Below are positions 17,331-25,942 of a stretch of DNA of 64,000 bases, in pieces. How positions within the stretch are numbered: the first letter of the stretch is position 1; every line of letters begins with the position of its first letter. The position numbers and the translations under genes are program-made. The notes beneath the pieces were generated by a model. The model made no database searches and was not told the DNA's origin. It saw nothing but the letters and a program-made list of their open reading frames with translations. The DNA is from Pseudomonadota bacterium (GTDB lineage: Bacteria; Pseudomonadota; Gammaproteobacteria; Steroidobacterales; Steroidobacteraceae): positions 1,240,001-1,304,000 of the forward strand of contig JAFEDU010000001.1 in assembly GCA_018241425.1 (NCBI GenBank). Reading direction: 5' to 3'.

Positions 17331-18314
17331 ATGCCCAGAGTCTGCGTCGTCGGCGCAGGAGCGATCGGCGGCTTTCTTGGCACCCACCTCGCGCGCGCCG
17401 GCGCCGAGGTCAGCGCGCTCGCCCGCGGCACGACGCTCGTCGCCCTGCGTGACCACGGCTGGCGCCTCGAGGAAGGCGGCGAGCTCCTGAGCGCCCCGGT
17501 GGCGGCGGCCGCGGACGATGCCCGCGAGCTCGGCCCCCAGGACCTGGTGGTCATCGCCCTCAAGGCCCCGGCGCTGCCGTCGCTCGCCCCGCAGCTCACC
17601 CCGCTCCTGGGTCCCCGCACGCTGGTGCTGCCGGCGATGAACGGCGTGCCCTGGTGGTTCTCGCACGGCATCGACGCGCTCGGGGACGCCCCGCTCGAGA
17701 GCGTCGATCCGGGCGGCGGCATCGCCGGCGCCATCCCGGCGGCCCACGTGATCGGCTGCGTCATCCACGCCGGCGTCGCCACGCGCGCCCCCGGCATCGC
17801 CCTCCACCGCATGGGACGCGGCCTCATCGTCGGGGAGCCGGCCGGCGGGGAATCCGCGCGCGTGCAGGAGCTCGCGCAGCTGCTGCGCGCGGCACGTTTC
17901 GAGGTCACGCCCTCGACGCGCATCCGCTACGACGTCTGGTACAAGCTCTGGGGCAACATGACCGTGAACCCGATCTCGGCGCTCACGCAAGCGACCATGG
18001 ACCGCGTGCTGGACGATGAGCTGGTCCGCGAGTTCATCTCCGCGGGCATGCGCGAGGCGGCGGCGGTGGGCCGCCTGATCGGCTGCGACGTCACGCAGAC
18101 GCCGCAGGAGCGCCACCAGATCACGCGCCGACTGGGAGCGCACAAGACCTCGATGCTGCAGGACGTGGAGGCCGGACGTCCCATCGAACTCGACGCGCTG
18201 ATCGGCGCGGTGCGCGAGATCGGCGCGCGCGTGCACGTGGCGACGCCGATGCTCGATGCGCTCTACGGCATGACGCGCCTGTTCGGTCGCGTGCACGGAC
18301 TGTATCCGCTCTAG
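17331..18314 (+). CDS. 2-dehydropantoate 2-reductase family protein (PanE-like)
   Basis: This 327-aa protein has an N-terminal Rossmann motif (VVGAGAIGGFLG, about residues 5-16). The C-terminal ketopantoate-reductase helical domain contains YDVWYKLWGNMTVNPISALT, with the family Lys and Asn. The family reduces ketopantoate for pantothenate synthesis, but many paralogues act on other 2-oxoacids. No panB or panC lies nearby, so the substrate is open. It starts 45 bp after phaB and may ride on the PHA transcript. Confidence 0.8.
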   Translation: MPRVCVVGAGAIGGFLGTHLARAGAEVSALARGTTLVALRDHGWRLEEGGELLSAPVAAAADDARELGPQDLVVIALKAPALPSLAPQLTPLLGPRTLVLPAMNGVPWWFSHGIDALGDAPLESVDPGGGIAGAIPAAHVIGCVIHAGVATRAPGIALHRMGRGLIVGEPAGGESARVQELAQLLRAARFEVTPSTRIRYDVWYKLWGNMTVNPISALTQATMDRVLDDELVREFISAGMREAAAVGRLIGCDVTQTPQERHQITRRLGAHKTSMLQDVEAGRPIELDALIGAVREIGARVHVATPMLDALYGMTRLFGRVHGLYPL

Positions 18315-18687
18315 ACCCGATTTTTTCTTCACGAAATTTTCTTACGGCTGCAACTTCTGTAGCCGAATCCGCACGTCGCAATGTCGAGACATTTGCGATA
18401 CGTGAAATCACGCGATTTACTGCGGCCCCACGCACAAGTGGCGCCGCTGGGCACTGCGCAGCCGAGCGTCCTTTGCAAGGAAGAGCAACCCGTCGCATGA
18501 CGGGGACGCAGCAGACGAAACGTGTTCTGGCGCGAGGTGCGTGTAGGACACGCAGCGACGGTGGGCCCGAGGGGTGCGGGCCGCAAGTCATCGTCGGACG
18601 GTCCGCGACCATCATGTCGCGCCCGTAAGTCTCGTGCGCCTCCCCGCCTCCGCGACGGCCCTGAGGACCGTTTAGGGGAATCACGCA
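18315..18687 (+). other. 373-bp structured leader before the Ig-repeat gene
   Basis: No gene is seen. The left part (18320-18420) is AT-rich and could hold a promoter. The right part is rich in hairpins, such as CCCGTC/GACGGG followed by GGACGCA, GCGTGT/ACACGC, and GGCCCG/CGGGCC. The CCCGTC hairpin plus GGACGCA is reminiscent of the class I cyclic-di-GMP riboswitch core, but the expected AAAGCC after it is absent. Confidence 0.35.
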
Positions 18688-19890
18688 ATGCCAGAGGTAA
18701 ATCGCACGCGCACGCAGTGGCGCATCGTCTCCGTTTTTGTCCTGATCGTCGCAAGCCTGAGCTGCGCCGCGCATGCGGCCGACACCGTGACCATCGGCGG
18801 CAAGCCGCCGAGCACCATCGCCGCCGGCACCGCCTACGCTTTCACGCCGACCGCCACCGACTCGGCGGGCAAGAAGCTCACTTACACCGTGACCAACAAG
18901 CCCGCGTGGGCAAGCTTCAATTCCGCAACGGGCAAGCTGTCGGGCACGCCCGCGGCCGCCAACGTCGGCAAGTACAGCAACATCGCCATCAGCGCCTCCG
19001 ACGGCACCGCCTACGCCATGCTGTGGTTCAGCATCACCGTGCAGGCGGGCTCGGGCGGTGGCGGCGGCTCCGGCGGCACGCTCACCATCACCGGCTCCCC
19101 GCCGAGCAGCGTGAGCGCCGGCAGCGCCTACTCGTTCACGCCCACGACCACCGATGCGGCCGGGCGCACCATCACCTTCTCGGTGGTGAACAAGCCCTCG
19201 TGGGCGACCTTCAGTGCCAAGAACGGGCAGCTCTCGGGCACGCCGGCGACCGCCAACGTCGGGACCTACAGCAACATCGCGATCGCCGCATCCGACGGCA
19301 GCACCAGCGCGCTCCTGTGGTTCAGCATCAAGGTAAATGCCGCGGGCGGCGGCTCCCCGACCGTGACCATCACCGGCACGCCGCCGGCCAGCGTCGCCGC
19401 GGGCTCGGGGTACTCCTTCACCCCGACGGCCAAGGACTCGGCCGGGAAGACGCTGTCATTCTCGGTGACCAACAAGCCGAGCTGGGCGACGTTCAGCATC
19501 GCCACCGGCCAGCTGTCCGGCACCCCGCCCAGCGCGCAGACCGACGCCAGCATCACGATCAGCGCCAGCGACGGGACCGCCTCAGCCGCACTCGCACCCT
19601 TCACGATCAGCGTCACCTCGGCGCCGGCGAGCGGCTCGGCGACGCTTGCCTGGACGGATCCGACGCTCAACACGAACGGCAGCGCGCTCACCAACCTCGC
19701 CGGCATCCACATCTACTACGGCCCGTCCCAGTCCTCGATGAGCAGCATGGTGACGGTGGCGAGCACGACGCAGACCAGTTACACGGTCACCGGCCTCGGC
19801 ACGGGCACCTGGTACTTTGGGGCTACCGCCTACACGACCAGCGGCACCGAGAGCGCGATCTCCCAGATCGGCAGCAAGACCATCCAGTAG
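18688..19890 (+). CDS. Secreted protein with three Ig-like (He_PIG-type) repeats and a C-terminal FN3-like domain
   Basis: This 400-aa protein has a signal peptide ending near AHA (residue about 30). Three homologous repeats of about 95 residues (about 31-127, 128-223, 224-315) follow. Each has a 'PP-x-x-x-AAG-x-x-YxFTP', a 'KPxWAxF' and an 'LSGTP' block. A fibronectin-III-like domain at about 316-400 contains IHIYYGPSQ and WYFGATAYTTSGTESA. Gly-rich linkers separate the repeats. It is probably a surface or secreted adhesion-type protein; no anchor or sorting signal is seen. It has its own leader, and a terminator follows. Confidence 0.8.
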   Translation: MPEVNRTRTQWRIVSVFVLIVASLSCAAHAADTVTIGGKPPSTIAAGTAYAFTPTATDSAGKKLTYTVTNKPAWASFNSATGKLSGTPAAANVGKYSNIAISASDGTAYAMLWFSITVQAGSGGGGGSGGTLTITGSPPSSVSAGSAYSFTPTTTDAAGRTITFSVVNKPSWATFSAKNGQLSGTPATANVGTYSNIAIAASDGSTSALLWFSIKVNAAGGGSPTVTITGTPPASVAAGSGYSFTPTAKDSAGKTLSFSVTNKPSWATFSIATGQLSGTPPSAQTDASITISASDGTASAALAPFTISVTSAPASGSATLAWTDPTLNTNGSALTNLAGIHIYYGPSQSSMSSMVTVASTTQTSYTVTGLGTGTWYFGATAYTTSGTESAISQIGSKTIQ

Positions 19891-19907
19891 TTCCCCTCGG
19901 GAGCCTT

Positions 19908-19944
19908 GCGGGGCGGCTGGCCCATGCGCCGCCCCGCTCTTTTT
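19908..19944 (+). terminator. Rho-independent terminator
   Basis: A perfect 10-bp stem GCGGGGCGGC/GCCGCCCCGC with a 10-nt loop is followed by TCTTTTT. It ends the Ig-repeat gene and sits between it and the convergent LytTR gene. Confidence 0.88.
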
Positions 19945-19964
19945 CCCGGACCGGGGCCGGGCGG

Positions 19965-20693
19965 CTAGAGCAGGAAGGGCGCCAGCCGCTCGCGGAAGCG
20001 GCGGCTGACGGCGAGGCGCGTGCCCCGGCGCAGCACCAGCTCGCAGTCGCCGTGGAACATGGGATGGAGCTCGGCGATGTGCTCGACGTTCACGAGCGTC
20101 GAGCGGTGCACGCGCACGAAGCTTCCCGGGTCGAGCCGCTCCTCGAGCTGGCTCAGGGACTGGCGCTGGGTATAGCAGCGCCCCCCGGCGAAGATGCGCA
20201 CGTGCTTGGCGTCGGCCTGCACGAACTCGATGTCCTTGAGCGCCAGCACCACGACCTTGCCGCGCTCGGAGAGCAGCAGGCGGCTGCGCGAGTGCGTCCC
20301 GGCCGCGGCCGCTGCGGGCGGCGCGCCGATGAGGGCCTTGGCGCGCGTGATCGCACGCGTGAAGCGCTCCTCGTCGAAGGGCTTGAGCAGGTAGTCCACG
20401 GCGCCGACCCCGAAGGCATCCAGCGTGCGGTCCAGGCATGCGGTCACGAAGATCACGTAGGGCTGCACGCCGGACGCCTTGAGCGCGGCGACGAGCTCGA
20501 AGCCGTCGAGTTCGGGCATCTGGATGTCGAGGAGCATCAGGCGCGGGGCCAGTGCAGGGGCCGCGGCACGTGCCTTGAGGGCCGAGGTGAAGCTGCCGGT
20601 GACCTCGAGGTCCGGGTCCGCGGCCAGGTAGCGCAACACCCGCCGCAGCGCCAGCGGCTCGTCGTCGACGACGACAGTCGAAATCGCGCTCAT
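19965..20693 (-). CDS. LytTR-family response regulator
   Basis: This 242-aa protein has a receiver domain at about 1-120, with acidic residues in VVVDDEP, the phospho-acceptor Asp in LLDIQMPELDG, Thr/Ala in VTA and Lys in LLKPF. A LytTR DNA-binding domain follows at about 140-240 (VLALKDIEFVQADAKHVRI, FVRVHRSTLVNVEHI). I chose ATG 20693 because the receiver begins there; a longer frame upstream is not homologous. The usual LytS-type histidine kinase is not adjacent. The upstream gene on the same strand is an MFS transporter (gap 103 bp). Its target genes are unknown. Confidence 0.9.
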   Translation of the reverse strand: MSAISTVVVDDEPLALRRVLRYLAADPDLEVTGSFTSALKARAAAPALAPRLMLLDIQMPELDGFELVAALKASGVQPYVIFVTACLDRTLDAFGVGAVDYLLKPFDEERFTRAITRAKALIGAPPAAAAAGTHSRSRLLLSERGKVVVLALKDIEFVQADAKHVRIFAGGRCYTQRQSLSQLEERLDPGSFVRVHRSTLVNVEHIAELHPMFHGDCELVLRRGTRLAVSRRFRERLAPFLL

Positions 20694-20796
20694 GTGGCCG
20701 GCTCCATGCCGGCCCCAGTCTACGCAGCGTCGATGACAGCGGGACGGCATCCGGCCGCAGCGACGGCTCGGTGCGTCGCACCGGCCCGGGGGAGCT

Positions 20797-22086
20797 CTAA
20801 GCCGGCGAGCTGATCCGGGTCGCATCCGCGCGGATCGTGCGGCCGCTGGTCCACAGGTGCCACGCCGCCCACAGGCCGGTGGGGGCGAGGATCAGGAGCG
20901 CCCAGCGCAGCGACTCCGGGCCGGCCCCGAGTGCATCGCGGAACGAGTCGCTCAGCCAGCCGAGCGCCAGCGGGGCGATCACGAGGTTGCCCACGTTCGC
21001 CACCAGGAGCAGCAGCGCGCAGGCGCTGGCGCGCATGTGCGGCGGCGTCACGTTCTGCAGCAGGCCCAGGATCGGGCCGATGTAGAAGTACACGCCCGGC
21101 ACGAACAGCCACAGGCACAGCTGCGCCAGCTGCCTGGAGTGCACCGCGTAGGCGAGGAACGAGGGCACGGTGGTCAGGGCCACCACGGCCGCGAGCAACC
21201 GCACGATGTAACGCGGGTCACGGGCGGCGGGGCGGGAGACGAGCCAGGCTGCCACCAGCGTGCCGGCGGTCCCGGCGACGAGGTGCATCGGCCCGAGCAG
21301 GGCGCCCGCCTCCCCGACGCTCAGGTGATGCGAGCGTTGCAGGAAACTCGGCGTCCACCACATCAGTCCCCAGCTCCACAGGGTGGCCACCCCGCCCCCG
21401 AGCAGCAGGTGGACGGCCGAGCGCTGCGAGCGCACGAAGCGCAGCGTCTCCCTGAGCGTGCTGCGATCGTGGCGGGAGGCACCGTCGAGCGCGCCGCGTG
21501 GCGGCTCGCGCACGCTGAGGCGGATGAGGAACGCCAGCAGCAGGCCGGGTATCCCGAGCACCAGGAAGGCGGCGCGCCATCCGGCCCGTTCGGCCGCCGC
21601 CCCGGCCACGGAGGACCCGAGCCACGCGCCAAGGCAGGCGCCGAGCGCGTACACCGTCAGGGCGAAGGGGCGGCGCTCGGGCTCGAACTTGTCGGCGAGC
21701 ATCGACGTCGAAGGCGGCGTCCCGCCCGCCTCGCCGAGCCCGACCCCCAGTCGCGCCAGGACCAGCTGGAGCGAATTCTGCGCGAACCCGCACAGGGTGG
21801 TCATGCCCGACCACACCGCGAGGGCGAGCGCGAGCAGGTTGCGGCGGTTGTGGGCGTCGGCGTACGCGGCGACCGGGATGCCGAGCGTCACGTAGATCAC
21901 CCCGATCGCCACGGCGCTCACGGCCGCGACCCCGGCATCGCTCAGTCCCAGCTCCGCGCGGATGGGGTCGATGACGGTCGCGATCGAGAAGCGGTCGGCG
22001 ATGCTGAACGCGTACGTCAGGGTGAGCACGGCCAGCACGTAGCCGCGCTCCCGCCCCGCAGTACCCGCATCGCTCAAGCTTTTCAC
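20797..22086 (-). CDS. MFS transporter (Spinster-like)
   Basis: This 429-aa protein starts at GTG 22086 and has about 12 hydrophobic segments. The MFS loop motif (AYADAHNRRNLLAL) follows TM2, and RLGVGLGEAGGTPPSTSMLAD is typical of the Spinster-like group. It is an inner-membrane secondary transporter of unknown substrate. It is followed by the LytTR gene on the same strand. Confidence 0.85.
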   Translation of the reverse strand: MKSLSDAGTAGRERGYVLAVLTLTYAFSIADRFSIATVIDPIRAELGLSDAGVAAVSAVAIGVIYVTLGIPVAAYADAHNRRNLLALALAVWSGMTTLCGFAQNSLQLVLARLGVGLGEAGGTPPSTSMLADKFEPERRPFALTVYALGACLGAWLGSSVAGAAAERAGWRAAFLVLGIPGLLLAFLIRLSVREPPRGALDGASRHDRSTLRETLRFVRSQRSAVHLLLGGGVATLWSWGLMWWTPSFLQRSHHLSVGEAGALLGPMHLVAGTAGTLVAAWLVSRPAARDPRYIVRLLAAVVALTTVPSFLAYAVHSRQLAQLCLWLFVPGVYFYIGPILGLLQNVTPPHMRASACALLLLVANVGNLVIAPLALGWLSDSFRDALGAGPESLRWALLILAPTGLWAAWHLWTSGRTIRADATRISSPA

Positions 22087-22485
22087 GGTGGCCCACCCCT
22101 TGAAGGCTCAAGCGACACCTTAGCCTAAACGCCCGGATCAGAAGATTCTGCTCCTACGCTGCGATGGGGCGCCGTCTGACTTGCCCCGGAACCTCGGGCA
22201 CGCGGAAGATGACTAAGTGGGAGCCTCCCACGTGGTCAGACCATGGATTGAGCATGCAAAGTGCGCACGGATTCGCGCCCGCAGTCGGCGAGCGCAGCGG
22301 AGCCAGGAAGGAGCCGGCCGTAATCGAGGCCGGAAGCTGGATGGACGACGACGCCGAGACCATTGTGTTCGCGGTCGCCGGTGCCGGGGGACTGCCCCGC
22401 GCCGGCCGCCGCGCACGCGCGCTACCGGCGGAGGAACCCGAGTCGCCGTACTGGGCGACCTGGGGCTTCTAGCGCACGACGCGGC
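22087..22485. other. Intergenic region with a possible small gene
   Basis: This holds the promoter region for the MFS gene on the - strand and the downstream side of the 819-aa gene. On the + strand an open frame with GC-rich third positions ends at 22472 (listed separately). No clear terminator or RNA gene is visible. Confidence 0.4.
22254..22472 (+). CDS. Possible small hypothetical protein
   Basis: This is a 72-aa frame from ATG 22254; the frame stays open back to ATG 22164. It encodes an acidic MDDDAETIVFAVAG stretch and ends with ESPYWATWGF. Third-codon positions are G/C-rich from about residue 40 onward, which favours coding, but no Shine-Dalgarno, domain or known family is visible. 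It may be spurious. Confidence 0.3.
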   Translation: MQSAHGFAPAVGERSGARKEPAVIEAGSWMDDDAETIVFAVAGAGGLPRAGRRARALPAEEPESPYWATWGF

Positions 22486-24945
22486 TCAGCTGCCGGGCGA
22501 TGTTCCGGCGGCGAGTCCGGGGTGCGGGTCGAGTACCGCGACACTGATCACCTGCGGGTCATCCCGCAGCTTCAGGTAGATCTGGCTCGCGGCCGGGTGC
22601 GGCACCTCCAGCGACTGCCCCGGGAACCCGTCCGGCACGCGGGTGGTGCGGCTGAACTGGGCATCCCCCGAAATCGAGTCGAGCAGGAACAGGCGATCGC
22701 CGGTAAGCACGCACGGGCGCTCGGCATCGTCCGGGCAGTCGAAGCGCTGCAGCGCCGGCAGCCGCACCAGCGTACCCAGCGGGTGCCAGTCACCGGCCGC
22801 GTCCCCGCTCAGCAGGCGGTACCGCAGCGGTCCGTACGCCGAAACCCCGAGCGCCTTCGCCGGATCGAACGAGGCCACGGCCACGTGCGCGTTCTGGAAG
22901 GTCAGGCCGGAGCCGCCCTCCAGCACCGCGGATACACCCTCCTCGGTGGCCACTTCCAGCCTCTCCTGGCGATCGAAGGTGCGCGGCTCCTGGGCACGCA
23001 GCGAGAAGATCACCCGGGACTGCTGGGGAATCTCACGCGCCCCCGCAAGGCGGATGTCCACCCCGGTGCGCACGGCATAGGACTGTGCGTCGAGGTCGAT
23101 CAGCGTGGCGCTCGGGCGTGGCGGCGCGACCGTCACTTTGACCTCGAGCGTCCGCCCATCCTTGAGGAGCACGCGGGCGCGCCCGACGTCGCCCGGCCTC
23201 AGCTGCCCCGCCGCGTGCGGCTCAGTGGCCGCAAGGACCAGCGAGTCATGCCCCTCGGCGCTCTCGAGCTCCCCGGGTGCGAACTCGACGTCCCTGAGGA
23301 TCAGTGACTGCACCTGGTCCAGGCGACTGCCGTGCAGGCTCCCCTGCGCGTCCCCGGCGTGGAGGACGAAGGACTCGAGCCGGCTCGCTTCCGCGTAGGC
23401 GTGCGCCGTGAGGCTCTGGGCATCGGCGACGCCGAACTGGCGCACCAGCAGCGTCACCTCCCCGGGCGTGACCTGCTCGAGGGGCAGCTTCACTTCCAGC
23501 TCCTCGGGCGAGCGGGCGTGCCACTCGGTGCGGTGCTCGACTCCCGCACCATCGCGCAACACCACGTCCGACACGCAGCGGGTGTTCGCGGCCCGCAGCC
23601 GCACCGTGTCCTGGCGACCGACGATGAGCGCAGCCTCGTCCCCCGGGGCCAGGGCGAAGCTGAGCGAGCGATCGTCGGTGAGCCCGAATTCCGGCCCGGC
23701 ATAGGTGTCGAACCCCCAGTAGCCCTCGAGCGTCGCGCGCACGGCGCTCCCCAGGTCGACGTCCTTCAGGGCAGCGGTGTCGGCCACGAAGCCGCCCCGC
23801 TCGGGGTCGGCGTGCGCGGGCAGCAGCACGACGCGGCCGGCATGGGTCGTCACCTTCAGCTGCATCTGGTGGGCGAAGCCGGTGGAGAACACCAGCGGCG
23901 CACCCTCGACCGGCAGCACCAGCGGGCTGCGGCGCGCACACAGGGTTTCCTTCGGGTCCACCGCGTGCAGCGGCGGCAGCTGCGCATGGTCGACCGAGGG
24001 CAGCGCCATCACCAGCACCGACTTCGGGTCGTGGAAGGACGGCGCGGCATTCAGGACCAGCGGCAGCTTCGCCTCCTGGGCCGTGGCGAGCGCGGGAATG
24101 TACTGGTACTGCGCGGTGTGGAAGGAATCGAAGATGCGCGCGATGTCGAACAGCGAGCCGATGTAGGGCCCGTAGTAGCCGGATCTCAGCTGCGCGGTGT
24201 TGCTGGCATCCATGGCCAGGTCGCTCGCGGGACCGGAGGTCAGCGCCTGCGCCAGCGAGGCACTGTGCCCGTCGTTGAGGATCAGCGATTCGCGTCCCTG
24301 CATGAGGCACGGCGCCTGCAGCGTCGCCATCTTGTCCAGGCACTTCTCATCCACCTTGATGGCGAGGCTGCGCGCCAGGAGTGGGGCCACGTCCTTCAGC
24401 CGGGCGGGGTCCGCGTCGGCGAGCGAGCGGATGGCACGCAGGTAAGCCTCCAGGCGCGAGCGGTCGAGCGTCGCCTGGTTGAGGTCCTGGGACGTGCGCA
24501 CGAAGGCCCCGGGGCGCCCGCGCACGGCGCTCATGAGCGTCTTGAAGTCCCCGCCGGTCTCGGGTGCGAGGAACACCAGCAGCTGCTGGGCGTCCTTCGG
24601 TACCGTGAGCGTGAGCCCCTCGGTGGCACACCGCCCGCCCCAGGTCTCGCAGCGCACGAACCAGTCCGCCGGCGGCGGGTTGGTGGCCCCGCGCAGGAAT
24701 GCGGCGACCATGAGGTAGTGGGCGTCCTGCTGCGAGGGCAGGTCGGCTTTCAGGTGCAGCCGGTCGCCGGGGGCGAGGCTGGGCACGCGGGCCGCCGGGA
24801 GCGTGACCGTGCCGCGGGTCACGGTGAGCTCGAGCGTGGGCCCGGCCAGGTCAAAGGGCGCCGGGTCGGCGCTCAAGGACTGCACCACGGGGAGCATGGT
24901 CAGGGCCGCAAGCAGCCCCAGCAGCCGCGGTGAGAGACGGAGCAT
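22486..24945 (-). CDS. Large secreted protein of unknown function
   Basis: This 819-aa protein has an N-terminal signal peptide (LLGLLAALTMLPVVQSLSA). I do not recognise the family. What follows looks all-beta. A first region at about 30-130 carries paired Cys (RCETWGGRC). A helical stretch lies at about 150-300, where CLDKMATLQAPC holds another Cys pair. Several Ig-like strands run to the end, with a further CPDDAERPC pair. No transmembrane anchor or lipobox is seen, so periplasmic or extracellular. The paired cysteines suggest disulfides. It has no obvious operon partner; the YSC84 gene lies upstream on the same strand. Confidence 0.75.
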   Translation of the reverse strand: MLRLSPRLLGLLAALTMLPVVQSLSADPAPFDLAGPTLELTVTRGTVTLPAARVPSLAPGDRLHLKADLPSQQDAHYLMVAAFLRGATNPPPADWFVRCETWGGRCATEGLTLTVPKDAQQLLVFLAPETGGDFKTLMSAVRGRPGAFVRTSQDLNQATLDRSRLEAYLRAIRSLADADPARLKDVAPLLARSLAIKVDEKCLDKMATLQAPCLMQGRESLILNDGHSASLAQALTSGPASDLAMDASNTAQLRSGYYGPYIGSLFDIARIFDSFHTAQYQYIPALATAQEAKLPLVLNAAPSFHDPKSVLVMALPSVDHAQLPPLHAVDPKETLCARRSPLVLPVEGAPLVFSTGFAHQMQLKVTTHAGRVVLLPAHADPERGGFVADTAALKDVDLGSAVRATLEGYWGFDTYAGPEFGLTDDRSLSFALAPGDEAALIVGRQDTVRLRAANTRCVSDVVLRDGAGVEHRTEWHARSPEELEVKLPLEQVTPGEVTLLVRQFGVADAQSLTAHAYAEASRLESFVLHAGDAQGSLHGSRLDQVQSLILRDVEFAPGELESAEGHDSLVLAATEPHAAGQLRPGDVGRARVLLKDGRTLEVKVTVAPPRPSATLIDLDAQSYAVRTGVDIRLAGAREIPQQSRVIFSLRAQEPRTFDRQERLEVATEEGVSAVLEGGSGLTFQNAHVAVASFDPAKALGVSAYGPLRYRLLSGDAAGDWHPLGTLVRLPALQRFDCPDDAERPCVLTGDRLFLLDSISGDAQFSRTTRVPDGFPGQSLEVPHPAASQIYLKLRDDPQVISVAVLDPHPGLAAGTSPGS

Positions 24946-25000
24946 GCCGCTAGTTTAAGGTGTTACCGAGAAAAAGACGGCGCCGAATTCTCAGATCCCC

Positions 25001-25046
25001 AAAACGATGAGGCCCGCACGCCGCCGTCCATGGCAGTGTGCGGGCC
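25001..25046 (-). terminator. Terminator of the YSC84 gene
   Basis: A 9-bp perfect stem GGCCCGCAC (25011-25019) / GTGCGGGCC (25038-25046) with an 18-nt loop is followed on the - strand by TCATCGTTTT. It ends transcription of the upstream YSC84-domain gene. Confidence 0.65.
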
Positions 25047-25073
25047 GCACCGGAGCACATCGGTCTTGAGGGA

Positions 25074-25646
25074 TCAGGAGGGCTTCGGGGTGTAGCTGAA
25101 CTTCTGTCCGGCCACGGTCGCCTGGTACATGGCGCCACCCTTGACGATGGTGAACACGGCAAGCCCCTTGTAGTACTTGCCCGCGGTGCGTGCGTCCTTC
25201 ATGCCGCCGCTCGCGTCCGCACTCGCGCCGGTGGTGCCGACGCTGGTGCCCGCGGCGGCGGTGATGGCGACGGCGTTCACGTCCGCGCCGAACTCGAAGT
25301 TGCCCTTGGTGAAGTCATCGAAGGCCGCCTTGTTCTCGAAGAACACGATCTGGCTGTAGGCCTGGCCGCCGGCCTGGAAGCCCACGCTGACCTGGTTCAT
25401 CGAGGTGTCGCCGACGTAGTGCCCGTGCGCGTAGACGCGCCCGGATCCGTGCGCACCGCCGACGACGAAGCCGCCCTTGCCGATCGTGGGGAACACCGCG
25501 TAGCCGTAACTGTTCTTAAAGAACGTGGCGCTCTCGCCGGCATTCTTGAAGAGCGTCACGGTGTCGCTGTACGAGCCAGCCCAGCTGATTGCCGCGGCCA
25601 GTGCCACGAGGGTGCCCCACAGCGGAGCGAGGATGCGTGCCTTCAT
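25074..25646 (-). CDS. Secreted YSC84/SYLF-domain lipid-binding protein
   Basis: This 190-aa protein has a signal peptide at residues 1-23 (ILAPLWGTLVALAAAISWA). The SYLF/YSC84 domain follows: GYAVFPTIGKGGFVVGGAHGSGRVY, then VGFQAGGQAYSQIVFFENKAAFDDF, and the terminal GLAVFTIVKGGAMYQATVAGQKF. Written in pieces, these are the family's hallmark blocks. ATG 25646 has AGGAG about 6 bases upstream. SYLF proteins bind phosphoinositides in eukaryotes; the bacterial role is unsettled, probably at the cell envelope. A terminator follows the stop. Confidence 0.88.
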   Translation of the reverse strand: MKARILAPLWGTLVALAAAISWAGSYSDTVTLFKNAGESATFFKNSYGYAVFPTIGKGGFVVGGAHGSGRVYAHGHYVGDTSMNQVSVGFQAGGQAYSQIVFFENKAAFDDFTKGNFEFGADVNAVAITAAAGTSVGTTGASADASGGMKDARTAGKYYKGLAVFTIVKGGAMYQATVAGQKFSYTPKPS

Positions 25647-25942
25647 GATGTTGAATCTCCTGTCATTGCGGCCCTGGGGTCGCCAGGGCCGCGCCATACT
25701 GCCGCGTCCGGGGCCGCGGCTGGATCGGGCCGCCTGACATCCGTCTGTAGGACACGAGCTACACGGCCCCGACCCGGCCGCGCTGTCAAGTGCCACCCAC
25801 CCGCGCGGGCGCCAGAGGATCCGTTCATCAACCGTTTATACTCGCGGTCCCGTCCACGGCCGCAGCGGCGCGGCGGGCCCCAGGTGACAGCGAAACCCCA
25901 CGTGCAAGACCCGCCGACCCGCCTCCGTCCCACCTCGCCGCC

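Noticed and set aside
18440..18560. Confident cyclic-di-GMP-I riboswitch call
   Set aside because: Only the hairpin and GGACGCA match; the conserved AAAGCC and the GNRA loop are missing, so it is kept only as a weak finding.
18688..19890. Repeated DNA that could be read as a tandem repeat array or CRISPR
   Set aside because: The repetition is three protein domains of about 95 codons with divergent bases; there are no short direct repeats with unique spacers.
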